Source: Bryobacterales bacterium (GTDB lineage: Bacteria > Acidobacteriota > Terriglobia > Bryobacterales > Bryobacteraceae). From it: DNA of 64,000 bases. Shown here in pieces: positions 28,916 through 39,790 of the stretch. Position numbers and translations under genes: made by a program. Under the pieces are notes generated by a model that saw only the letters and a program-made list of their open reading frames with translations, did not search any database and was not told the DNA's origin. The stretch lies in the NCBI GenBank assembly GCA_016716385.1, contig JADJWL010000010.1, positions 1 through 64,000 on the forward strand, written 5' to 3'. The stretch's first letter is position 1, and the number at the start of each line of letters is the position of its first letter.

Positions 28916-29897
28916 GTGCCCCTGAGGGTGCTTCCGGGCCGATCACTCAGCGTAGCTCTGGTCCTGTGTCTTGTCCCCGTACTGGGCCAAGTCCCTGAAT
29001 CATCTGAGGATAGTTATTCGCCAGACGGGCTTGTGCGTCTTTATGAAGACGCAACCTTTAAGGCAAAGCAATTGAAGGGGAAGACTATTATTGTTAATGG
29101 TACTCCAGAAACCTACGACCGAAAGAGGCGCGCAATTGTTTTCAGAACCTTTACCAAAGACAAACTAACATGCAGGTTGTCTCCAGGCCAAGCCATTTTT
29201 TCGGTCCAGATGGAAGGTACTATCCGGGTGACCGGAAGGCTCCGCGGTCGGGGGGGGGCTTGGTAATATTACACTGGACGATTGTTATGTTGTTGTGCCA
29301 TATCCAATCGTGGCTGATGAGGTGGTGGAGGGAGAAATTATTGAGGTAGCCGACGACGTATCTCAGGCATCTGAATTTAATGCTGAAAAATCAGACCACT
29401 CCAGCGACCCGGGGCTAGTGGAGGCAGACGCGGAAACGCAAGCTAATGCTAATGCTAGAGAGGAGTCTGAATTTGTTGGGATTCCACTGCCACTTGTTTC
29501 TCCGCCACTGTCGCCTTCGCACATGCCCGAGGATGTGGAGAGAGTAGCAGGAGCGTTAGTTGATTCTAATATTAGAGGTGAATCTACATGGCAACTCTAT
29601 TTCTGGATTGCGGTAGGAGTGGTTTTGGCGTTCTTGCTCATTCGCATGGTTGCGGCTTCAAGAAAGATGAGGTGTCCGTCATGTGAGAGTAAAAAAGTGA
29701 GCAGAGTGTCTTCAGAACATATAGATACTTGGATTGGTAGTCGTGTAGTTCGTAACGAGACGCGAGGCAGAGATGGGATGGTGATTACGACCGAGGACGC
29801 GACTATTCCAGTGACCAAGGAAGCGTGGGAAGTGGTATATCGATGCTGCGTTTGTGACTGTACGTGGACGACTACTGAGACGATTGAACGAGTGTGA
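28916..29897 (+). pseudogene. Secreted OB-fold/TM/zinc-ribbon protein, split by a G9 frameshift
   Basis: Two frames join into one protein if one G is removed from the nine-G run at 29250-29258. The GTG at 28916, directly after the preceding stop, gives a signal peptide (SLSVALVLCLVPVLGQ). Then comes a tRNA_anti-like OB fold: KQLKGKTIIVNGTPETYDRK ... CRLSPGQAIFSVQMEG ... (shift) ... LGNITLDDCYVVVPYPIV. The second part has an acidic linker, a transmembrane helix (LYFWIAVGVVLAFLLIRMVA) and a zinc ribbon with CPSC and CCVCDC pairs. The domain order suggests an envelope protein with a cytoplasmic zinc ribbon. GC is near 50%. The homopolymer could be a sequencing error, a true loss, or a phase-variable tract. 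Confidence 0.7.
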
Positions 29898-29991
29898 CGT
29901 TGGTGCCTAGCTAGGCCTCTCGTGATTCGGTTTATAAGACACGATTGTTTTTCACTTGGAGATCCTGGTCAGTAGTGCGCATTTCTGATCG

Positions 29992-30204
29992 ATGGAGATG
30001 GTATTGCGCACACTTGAGTGGCGGCGCGAAGAGGCCCGCAAGCGCGGCCTGCCGGCCTTCCGTATTCTGACGGACCGCTCGCTTGACGCGCTACTCGACA
30101 GCCGTCCGGCCAGCGCCCAGGAATTGCTGGCCGTGCCCGGAGTCGGCCTGGCCTTCGTCGAGAAGTACGGCGCGGCGGTGTTCCGGCTGTTGCACGGGGG
30201 GTAG
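29992..30204 (+). pseudogene. Duplicated HRDC fragment of the RecQ fusion
   Basis: A 70-codon frame whose last 60 or so codons repeat the C-terminus of the topoisomerase-RecQ protein (EARKRGLPAFRILTDRSLDA and LAVPGVGLAFVEKYGAA). Only about ten residues upstream are new. It could make a free HRDC domain, but the simplest reading is a leftover of a duplication or insertion event. The 29898-29991 stretch before it contains no gene. Confidence 0.8.
30019..30198 (+). repeat. Right copy of 180-bp direct repeat (HRDC-coding)
   Basis: 97% identical to 28058-28237, offset 1961 bp. Homology begins at TGGCGGC on the left and ends at CACGGG just before the stop codons, which differ (TGA left, TAG right). 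The two copies bracket the lower-GC island. Confidence 0.95.
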
Positions 30205-30209
30205 CCTGT

Positions 30210-31325
30210 TCACATCTGGACTGCGCCGGTCTTTGAGGTATCGTAGCCCGCGACAACTTCCAGCCGGCGCCGCAAACTGGCCTTCTGCAACACTTCGAGA
30301 AACTGCTGGACCGCCGGCAGGTGCAGCGTGTCGCGGCGAATCACGAAATCGTAGCGCTCGCTCTCGAGCGGGATAAACTCGAGGCCGAACGCACGCGCCG
30401 CCGAACGGGTCGCGACGCAGGCCTCGGCCTCCAGCGCCCACACGGCGCGGGAGGCGGCGAGGTGTCCCTCGGCCATCCGCTCGTAGCCTTGGACGGCCGC
30501 CGCCGGGACGCCGGCCTCGGCCAGCCGACGATCGAGCAGCGCCCGGCTCCCCGAGCCGGTCTCGCGGTTGATGAGCCGGACGTCCTGGCGCGCGAGGCTG
30601 GCGACGCCGTCGACGCCTTTCGGATTGCCCGGCGCCACGACGAGCCCTTCCTCCCATTCCGCGAACGTTACCACGGTCGCGTCCCGGTCCTGGAATTCGC
30701 CTCGTACCGCCGGCAGGTTAAACTCCCCTGAGTCAGTGTCCCTGAGGTGAGTTCCGGCGATGTGAATCTTGCCGGCCCTCAGCCAGTGCAGCGCCTGCCG
30801 GCTGGACGCCGGTGCGGCAACGACCTCGGCGCCCTTCAGTCGCGCCACCATCCCCGCAACAAGTCCAATCGCCGGATCGCAACCGGCCACCAGCAGCCGC
30901 CCGGAAGCGGCGTCCTCCGGCAGCGCCAGTTCGACCTTGCCGGCTGCCCTCCCGTGCGCCGTGAGGATGCCGTCGGCCTCGGGCAGGAAATAGGGCGCCA
31001 GCGGGACTGGCACGCTCACCAGACGTTCACCCACGCGGACAACCTGGACCGGCTGTCCCTTGGCCAGCGTCCCTGTCGCCAGGATCTCCGTCCGGACCGG
31101 CCCCGGAGCGGCGGAGGCTTCCGGTTCGAGCGCAAACAACTCCTCCACGGGCACCTCAAGTTCGCGTGCCAGCTTCAGGGTGACCTCGGTATTGGGCAGG
31201 TAGCTCCCGCCCTCGATAGCGTGAATGGTCTGCCGGCTCACGCCGACCCGGCGTGCCAGGTCAGCCGCGGTGATCCCCCGGCTGCGCCGCACATCGCCCA
31301 ACCGGCTCCACACACCTTTCCCCAT
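30210..31325 (-). CDS. XRE-type regulator fused to a substrate-binding (PBP-like) domain
   Basis: 371 residues. The N-terminal 65 form an XRE helix-turn-helix (VRRSRGITAADLARRVGVSRQTIHAIEGG). The rest is a periplasmic-binding-like domain of the molybdate-regulator type: GRLLVAGCDPAIGLVAGMVA, INRETGSGSRALLDRRLAEAG and YDFVIRRD. It should be a cytoplasmic repressor or activator sensing a small oxyanion-like or other ligand. The ATG at 31325, preceded by GGGGGAAG, fits the HTH start; longer in-frame sequence is antisense-like. It starts 17 bp after the TonB-receptor stop on the same strand, so it may be co-transcribed with that receptor. Confidence 0.88.
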   Translation of the reverse strand: MGKGVWSRLGDVRRSRGITAADLARRVGVSRQTIHAIEGGSYLPNTEVTLKLARELEVPVEELFALEPEASAAPGPVRTEILATGTLAKGQPVQVVRVGERLVSVPVPLAPYFLPEADGILTAHGRAAGKVELALPEDAASGRLLVAGCDPAIGLVAGMVARLKGAEVVAAPASSRQALHWLRAGKIHIAGTHLRDTDSGEFNLPAVRGEFQDRDATVVTFAEWEEGLVVAPGNPKGVDGVASLARQDVRLINRETGSGSRALLDRRLAEAGVPAAAVQGYERMAEGHLAASRAVWALEAEACVATRSAARAFGLEFIPLESERYDFVIRRDTLHLPAVQQFLEVLQKASLRRRLEVVAGYDTSKTGAVQM

Positions 31326-31341
31326 AGCTTCCCCCGTTCTT

Positions 31342-34300
31342 TCAGAATCGAACTTTCGCCACGAACTCGAACACCCGCGGATCGCCGGCCGTTGTGATCG
31401 TACCGAATGCGGGGTGTCCCAGGCGCCCGTTGGGATTTCCCAGAGGCGCTGTGTTGGTGAGGTTGAACGCCTCGGCACGCACCTCCAGGCGCACGCGCTC
31501 CCTGACGGGAAAGGTTCTGCCCACCATGACGTCGGCGGCTGCGTAGCCCGGTCCGCTCACCGGATTGCGTGAACTGTTTCCGATCGTGCCTTGCGGCGCC
31601 GGCGCGAACGCCGAAGTGTCGAACCACCGCCCGGGTTGCCGGTTGCCGGGTGGCAGACGGGGGGCGGCCACCCGGTTGGGACGCTGCACACCGAATCCCG
31701 CGAACGCGTTGAGGTTCGTCGCTTGCGTGACAGCGACCGGACTGCCCGACTGTGCCCGCACGAGGCCTGCGACCTGCCAGTCCCGCAGCCACCGGGAACG
31801 TCCCGGCAGGTCATAGACTAAGCCGCTCGACAGAATGTGCGGGACGTTGCCCGTCGAGACGTCTTTTTCGAGCCGGCGGTTGAAGCTGTCGGCGGCCTGG
31901 AAATTCAGGACCGGTCCGGTCAGCACGGCCGAGTCGAAGACCGCTCCTGCGTCGTCGATCAGACGCGAAAACGTGTAGGCCGCAGTCCATGTCAGGCCGC
32001 CGCCGGCGCGTTTTTCCACACGAGCCTGGAAGGAATGGTAGGTGGAGTGTCCCACGTTGTTCCGGTACAGGCTCACTGCCGTGAAACGCGGGTACGGCCG
32101 CAGCAACTGCGCCCGGGGGATAAACGGCGCCCCGAGAGAGGACGCGGCAGGGATCCGGCCGACGAAGGGGTTCGGCGCTCTTTCCGTGAGGGACCCGCCA
32201 TCGGCCAATTGTGCGGGCGTGAGCTGATTCAAGTTCACATCCGGTACTCCAAGCCGGGTCAGCTTCGATCCAAGATACCCAGCCTCGATGCTCCAGTCGC
32301 GCGCCAGTGTCTTCTGCAGAGTGAAATTCCATTGCTGGGCGTAGCCGCTGCCATTGTCGCGCTGCACCGCAAATACACCCTGGCCCAGACCTGAGTCCGG
32401 ACCTGGCGGCTGGAACGCAACGGCGGGGCCATGAGACAGCACGAACGCAGGATTCACGTTGTCGAGCGACTCCTGCCCGAGCGACTGAGCGAACGGAAAA
32501 AGCGGAGCGGTAAACGGTGTTGTGATCCCTGCCTGTTCGATCCACGTCAGGCCATACCCGGCGCGGAGAGCGAAGGAATCCGCGATCCGCCAAGCCAAGC
32601 CCGCCCTCGGTCCCAAGTTCGCCTTCTCCAGGTTGCGCGCTCTGCGAGGGATCCCGTCCTTCCCGAGGAAGTCCAGGCGCTCCGTGTTCAGGTTGAACAC
32701 CGCGGCACGATCGCCCACCACCGTCGATGGAACGTTCAGCGTGTACCGGACTCCGAAATTCAACGTGAGATTGGCGGCGGCGCGCCAGTCGTCCTGCACG
32801 AACGACTCGGCGGTCACGGCGCGGGGCTGCAGTACGCCCGGCTGCAGATCGATCGCGAAGCGGCTGACTTGCCCCAGGAGGAACGAAGCGAAGCTGTCGC
32901 CTGTGTTGACGGAGACGGCTCCGGCCGGGGAGAGACCCGCCGTCGCGATGTCGGCGAACTGAAAGACGCCCGTCGGACTCGGAGGCTGCAACACGTCCAG
33001 CGTCTGCCGGCGCACATCGGCGCCAACTTTGACCTGGTGCCGCCCGCGGAACCACGAAAACGTATCCGCCCACTGAGTCACCGACGTGCCGAACTCGCCG
33101 TTTGCGCTCGCCGGGGGGCCGAGATGCTGCAACCCCACCAATTCGAAGCGCGGCAGAACATCGGCGAAAGCGGCCGCGGGAAGGTTCGGAATCCCGGTGG
33201 CCGTTCCGGCTGCTTGTCCGGTCCGAAGCGCGTGCCGCTCGAACCGCCGCCGCGTATAGCCGAAACGGACCTGGTTCACCGCATGAGGCGCCGGCGCCCA
33301 GTTGTGTTCCGCCGCCACACTATCGGCGCGAGTGAGGGAGTCGCCAATCAGGGCGCCCGGCAGTGCGCCGCTCCCGTCCGGCAGTGGCGTTGCAGGCCGG
33401 CCGTGATCCCGGAAGAACGAATACCGGAGGAAGAACCGCTGCGCGGTGTTGAGGTAGTGGTCGATTCTCGCGTCGAACTGGTCTGCCGCGGTCGCGTCGT
33501 TGCCTACCCGCCGGTAGTTGTTGGCGGAGGCTTCAGTGCCTGAGTCTGTGAAGACATTGGGAGTGGGATAGCGACCCGCCATCGCCCGAGCCACCGGGTC
33601 GAAGCGGCTTGCCGGAATCGCGCCCCCCGGGAACGCGTCCCGCGCGAAACCGACCTCGCCGGTGCGCGTCGTGGCCGGATCGAACACCGTGCGAGGAAAG
33701 ATGCCGCTCCGGGCCGGGCTCACCGGAACCGTGCTCACGCGAACGGCGCCGGTCTGAAGACGGGTACCCTGCCAGGCGCCGAAGAAGAAGGTCCGGTTCC
33801 GCCGCACGGGTCCACCAAGAACGAAGCCGTACTGGTTGCGCCGGAATCGCGGCTTCGCGCCGCCGGACGCAAACGCGTTCCGCGCGTTCAACGCCTCGTG
33901 GCGGAAGAACTCGAACAGCGTCCCATGCAATTCGTTGGATCCGGATTTCTGGTGAACCAGGATCACCCCGCCGTTCGAACGGCCGTACTCGGCGGCGTAA
34001 CTGTTGGTCTCGACGCGGAACTCCTCAATGGCATCGATGATGGGAAAGTACGCGACCTGACCCGGTTCAGGCTGGAGGACGCTGATTCCGTCGTACAGGT
34101 ACTCGTTGACACGCGGGCGGCTGCCATTGATGCGCGGCAGCACGCTGTCCCGCGGCAGGCTGACCCCAGGCGAAAGGGCGAGAAGAGGAACGAAGTTCCT
34201 GCCGTCCAAGGGCAGCGTCACCACTTGTTCCCGTCCGGCGACCATGCTCACCGTGCCCCGGCCGGCTTCGAGCAGCGGCGCGGCCGCACTGACCTCCACC

Positions 34301-34641
34301 GCCAGCCGGGCGTCTCCGACGGCAAGCTCGACCATCAGCTCGGCGTGGCTGCCGATCCGGAGGGCCACATCTTCCCGGCTCAGCGTCGCGAAGCCATCCT
34401 TGGACACATGAATCCGGTAGAGCCCAGCCGGCAAGGCCAGGAACCGCGCTAGTCCTTCTACTCCGGTCGACCGGGCAGCGGCCGAACGGGTCGCCACATG
34501 TACGGCCTCTACCGCGGCGCCCGGCACCGGCGCGCCCGAGGGGTCCTGGACCCGAACGGAGAGATCAGACGCCCCCGCGTTGACCGCCGCGCAGAACGCG
34601 AGAAAACTGAAGTACCGCGAGCAGGTCTGTGTTAAACACAC
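31342..34641 (-). CDS. Oar-like TonB-dependent outer-membrane receptor
   Basis: 1099 residues. After a signal peptide comes a carboxypeptidase-regulatory-like domain (LSVRVQDPSGAPVPGAAVEA), then a plug (LPLDGRNFVPLLALSPGVSL; NEYLYDGISV; YAAEYGRSNGGVILVHQKSG) and a large beta-barrel ending in a C-terminal strand (DPRVFEFVAKVRF). This architecture is hugely expanded in Solibacter-group acidobacteria and imports or binds large ligands. The GTG at 34641 is 9 nt after a TAAAAT box (34656-34651), suggesting a short-leader transcript. The substrate is unknown. The XRE/PBP regulator follows 17 bp downstream. Confidence 0.92.
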   Translation of the reverse strand: MCLTQTCSRYFSFLAFCAAVNAGASDLSVRVQDPSGAPVPGAAVEAVHVATRSAAARSTGVEGLARFLALPAGLYRIHVSKDGFATLSREDVALRIGSHAELMVELAVGDARLAVEVSAAAPLLEAGRGTVSMVAGREQVVTLPLDGRNFVPLLALSPGVSLPRDSVLPRINGSRPRVNEYLYDGISVLQPEPGQVAYFPIIDAIEEFRVETNSYAAEYGRSNGGVILVHQKSGSNELHGTLFEFFRHEALNARNAFASGGAKPRFRRNQYGFVLGGPVRRNRTFFFGAWQGTRLQTGAVRVSTVPVSPARSGIFPRTVFDPATTRTGEVGFARDAFPGGAIPASRFDPVARAMAGRYPTPNVFTDSGTEASANNYRRVGNDATAADQFDARIDHYLNTAQRFFLRYSFFRDHGRPATPLPDGSGALPGALIGDSLTRADSVAAEHNWAPAPHAVNQVRFGYTRRRFERHALRTGQAAGTATGIPNLPAAAFADVLPRFELVGLQHLGPPASANGEFGTSVTQWADTFSWFRGRHQVKVGADVRRQTLDVLQPPSPTGVFQFADIATAGLSPAGAVSVNTGDSFASFLLGQVSRFAIDLQPGVLQPRAVTAESFVQDDWRAAANLTLNFGVRYTLNVPSTVVGDRAAVFNLNTERLDFLGKDGIPRRARNLEKANLGPRAGLAWRIADSFALRAGYGLTWIEQAGITTPFTAPLFPFAQSLGQESLDNVNPAFVLSHGPAVAFQPPGPDSGLGQGVFAVQRDNGSGYAQQWNFTLQKTLARDWSIEAGYLGSKLTRLGVPDVNLNQLTPAQLADGGSLTERAPNPFVGRIPAASSLGAPFIPRAQLLRPYPRFTAVSLYRNNVGHSTYHSFQARVEKRAGGGLTWTAAYTFSRLIDDAGAVFDSAVLTGPVLNFQAADSFNRRLEKDVSTGNVPHILSSGLVYDLPGRSRWLRDWQVAGLVRAQSGSPVAVTQATNLNAFAGFGVQRPNRVAAPRLPPGNRQPGRWFDTSAFAPAPQGTIGNSSRNPVSGPGYAAADVMVGRTFPVRERVRLEVRAEAFNLTNTAPLGNPNGRLGHPAFGTITTAGDPRVFEFVAKVRF

Positions 34642-34678
34642 GACACCGTCATTTTAACAAGACAGTGCCGCCCACGTC

Positions 34679-37339
<2,661 letters not shown>

Positions 37340-37349
37340 GATTCTCTCT

Positions 37350-37357
37350 ATTATAAT
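37350..37357. promoter_or_regulatory. Shared bidirectional TATAAT element
   Basis: The palindrome ATTATAAT gives a perfect -10 hexamer on both strands: leftward for aceE (10 nt to its ATG) and rightward for the 37364 gene (6 nt to its GTG). No -35 box is obvious on either side. Confidence 0.55.
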
Positions 37358-37363
37358 CGAGGC

Positions 37364-38556
37364 GTGAGGGCATCCCCTCTGCGAAATCCCCTCCGATGGC
37401 CCGCCGGATGGCGGGATCCGGGCCCGGTTCTGGCCCTTCTTCAGGCGAGCCCGTTCAAGACTCTGCTCGGGGCCCCCGGGCGGCTTGCGGCGGTCGGATT
37501 CGAGGTGGTGGCGGAACCCCCTTCCGGGGTGGTGGCCGTCACCGGCCGCTGGCCGGGCGTGCGCTCCGGGCAGGAGACGACAGCATCGACGCCGGTCCCA
37601 CCGGCGCCCCCTGGGTGGACTCCAATGGCTGGCTGGTGTATCTGGAACGCGTCCTGGCGCCCGAATCGGAAGTGTGGGTGGACTGCGAGATGCCAGCGGC
37701 GCTGCCCCGGACGGCGCCGCGGCACTTGGCGCTGGTGGAGGCGGCGATGTACGGCGGGCGGTGGCCGGTCACGCTCCCGGACGATCTGGCGGAGGGTCTG
37801 GCGCGCGGCGAGTCCGCCGCCCTCGACGTGTGGCGCAAGATGGCCGAGGCCGCTCGCTTCTTCGCGCAACACGCCGATTGGCCGGGCTTCGAGCCCGTCG
37901 CGGCGCTCGGAGTGGTCTCCAACTTTTCGGGACCGAGCCGCTTCCTGACGCGCGAGGTCCTCAACCTGACGTCCCGGCTCCATCAGCCGTTCCGCATTGC
38001 CGACGCCTCGAAGCTCACGGAGCCCTGGTTGGCCGGGTTGGCGGCTGTGGTGTTTCCCGACGCCGCCGCTCCGGGCGAATCGCTGCGCAAACTGCTCACT
38101 GCCTTCGCCGAATCGGGCGGTCTGCTGGTGGTGGGCGCCCGCTGGGGCGAGGCCCGGGACGAAGAATCTCCCCCGCATCCGCGTTACGCGGTGCGAAAGC
38201 TCGGACGGGGCCGGATCGCGGTCGCCCGCCGCGCGATGAACGACCCGTACCTGGTGGCGAACGATGTCCGTGTGCTGTTGAGTTCGCGGCACGATCCGGT
38301 GCGGTTCTGGAATGGCGGGTCGCTGGGGTCGTTCTACACACGCGCCCCGGAGGGACCGGCGGTCGTGCAGATCGTCAACTACGCGACGCATCCGGACCGT
38401 TACCCGCCAAGCCTGCGCGTGGCGGGAGACTTCAGGACGGCGAAACTCTGGACGATCGGGGCTGACGCACAGCCGCTGGAAGTCAGACGCGAGCGCGGCG
38501 GGGCGGAGATCCTGCTGCCTCCGGTCGAAGTCTACTGCGCGGTCGAGTTGCGGTAA
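37364..38556 (+). pseudogene. Hypothetical protein, one frameshift near 37570
   Basis: The N-terminal frame from GTG 37364 reads RASPLRNPLRWPAGWRDPGP, then GFEVVAEPPSGVVAVTGRWP. The protein then continues in another frame as GDDSIDAGPTGAPWVDSNGW through to VEVYCAVELR at 38556. One missing base around 37560-37575 separates them. The combined length is near 397 residues, and no known catalytic motif was recognised. The middle (RIADASKLTEPWLAGLAAVV and FAESGGLLVVGARWGEA) recalls flavodoxin-like or glutamine-amidotransferase-like modules of glycosidase accessory domains, but this is weak. It is divergent from aceE. Confidence 0.65.
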
Positions 38557-38649
38557 CCGCCTCCTCGCCTTCGTGCATCGCCGGCACTCGCCCGGCGCCG
38601 GACTGAGCCGTGCTCCGAGTGAGACTGCGACTGGGTCTGCGGGAAAGCG

Positions 38650-39249
38650 TCATGGCTTGCATGCGCCGTAGTAGTGATTGTCCCCCTCATCCATATACTC
38701 GGAAACCGGGATGAGGCTTGCCGCCGAGAGCGCGGCCTTGTACTCCTCGGCTCCCAGCGACAGCGACTGACCACCCGTCAACACGTCCGTCCACGTGCAA
38801 GGCTGTGCGGGACAGGTGAATAGGAAACTGCCGCCGGGATTCAACGCCGCCGCGACCTTGCGTATCAGGGCCCGCTGTACCTCTGCGGGCAGCAGAAACA
38901 TCAAGCCCACCGCGACGATCCCGTCGAAGGTTCGCTCGAAGAAACGTGAATCCTCGACCGCTTCGCAGACCACGTGCATATCGGGGAATCGGCGGCGAAA
39001 CTCCGCGGTCAGGCTCGGCGAGGCATCTACGCCATAGATCTCGAATCCATCGTTGATCAAGGCCATTGAGATCGGCACGCCGTGACCGCAGCCGAGGTCG
39101 AGAATCGACGCGCCCGGAGGGAGAGATCGAGCCCACGTTCGGACCGTCGCGACACCGATGCTCGACTGCTCACGTCGATCCACGAACTCTGAGGCGACAG
39201 CCTCGTAGCCGTTCGACGGATCGTCTTCGGTCGTCGCCAGCATTGGCAT
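38650..39249 (-). CDS. Class I SAM-dependent methyltransferase
   Basis: 199 residues. Motif I for S-adenosylmethionine is ILDLGCGHGVPISMALINDG, followed by IYGVDASPSL (motif II acidic residue) and FDGIVAVGLMFLLPAEVQ. It is a small cytoplasmic methyltransferase; neither small-molecule nor protein substrate can be inferred. The ATG at 39249 has an upstream GGAGAAT. It sits between unrelated genes, next to a decayed toxin-antitoxin pair, and is preceded on its own strand by a GTTAGGC heptamer (39278-39272), a weak hint of a cassette origin. Confidence 0.85.
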   Translation of the reverse strand: MPMLATTEDDPSNGYEAVASEFVDRREQSSIGVATVRTWARSLPPGASILDLGCGHGVPISMALINDGFEIYGVDASPSLTAEFRRRFPDMHVVCEAVEDSRFFERTFDGIVAVGLMFLLPAEVQRALIRKVAAALNPGGSFLFTCPAQPCTWTDVLTGGQSLSLGAEEYKAALSAASLIPVSEYMDEGDNHYYGACKP

Positions 39250-39294
39250 GTTTACGATTCTCCGTTCCGCGGCCTAACGCCGCCGTTCACCTGG

Positions 39295-39487
39295 CTATGC
39301 CGGCACTTCGACGTAGTGGACCCTGCTCTGCGGCATGCGGCCGGACTCCGGAAACATTCGGAGTCGGTCAACCGCGGTTACGATCCGCTGGATAGTCAGA
39401 TCGGCGTACACGGGCGAGTCTTCGGCAATGTACGCACGAAATGGCACGGAGGTCCTGAAACGACTGAGGCGACCACCGCAGGTCCAT
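39295..39487 (-). pseudogene. RelE/ParE-type toxin remnant, frameshifted and truncated
   Basis: This was found by translating the minus strand. The ATG (39487-39485) overlaps the antitoxin stop by one base (TGATG). The frame begins MDLRWSPQSFQDLRAIS, then needs a one-base shift near 39440 to continue AYIAEDSPVYADLTIQRIV and TAVDRLRMFPESGR, the usual ParE helices. It then ends MPQSRVHYVEVPA, lacking the C-terminal strands (the REIIVG..R..Y part) that carry the active fold. At about 64 codons against roughly 95 it should be inactive. Confidence 0.75.
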
Positions 39488-39669
39488 CACAGACCGAGTC
39501 GGTGTTTAACCTCGTCGTGGGGGATACTTTCCCCACGGTCGAGTTGCGCAAGGCCGGATTCGATCTTTGCGAGAAACACGAGGCGCTCGATCGCGTCGTC
39601 TACGTTCGCCTCGGCGGGAAGATCCCGGAGCGCCTCGATGATTCGGTCGCGTGTCAGTTCAGTCGGCAT
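39487..39669 (-). CDS. Small antitoxin-like protein paired with ParE remnant
   Basis: 60 residues: MPTELTRDRIIEALRDLPAE, then NVDDAIERLVFLAKIESG and LAQLDRGESIPHDEVKHRLG. The pattern of a short helical protein ending in 'G..I.HDEV...L' is typical of antitoxins encoded directly before RelE/ParE toxins. The start at 39669 is chosen from the family length. Since the toxin is broken, this antitoxin is probably an orphan. Confidence 0.75.
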   Translation of the reverse strand: MPTELTRDRIIEALRDLPAEANVDDAIERLVFLAKIESGLAQLDRGESIPHDEVKHRLGL

Positions 39670-39756
39670 GGCAGCACCTCTCAATTCTAGCGCCGATCCT
39701 CCTCCCGGGTCCCGCCTCCGTGCGCGTGCGCCGATGATTCGTGTCGGCTCGGTAAG

Positions 39757-39768
39757 TGTTTGCAAACA
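39757..39768. promoter_or_regulatory. Perfect 12-bp palindrome TGTTTGCAAACA
   Basis: An AT-rich perfect dyad in a GC-rich 120-bp gap, 88 nt upstream of the antitoxin ATG and beyond the 3' end of the ceramidase-like gene. It could be an operator for the toxin-antitoxin unit or for a LacI/GalR-like regulator; neither is proven. Confidence 0.35.
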
Positions 39769-39790
39769 AAGGGTAATGATCGGTGGACGT

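Noticed and set aside
28244..30018. An insertion sequence between the HRDC copies
   Set aside because: No transposase frame or terminal inverted repeats are visible; the bracketing repeats are 180 bp of coding DNA, too long for a target-site duplication.
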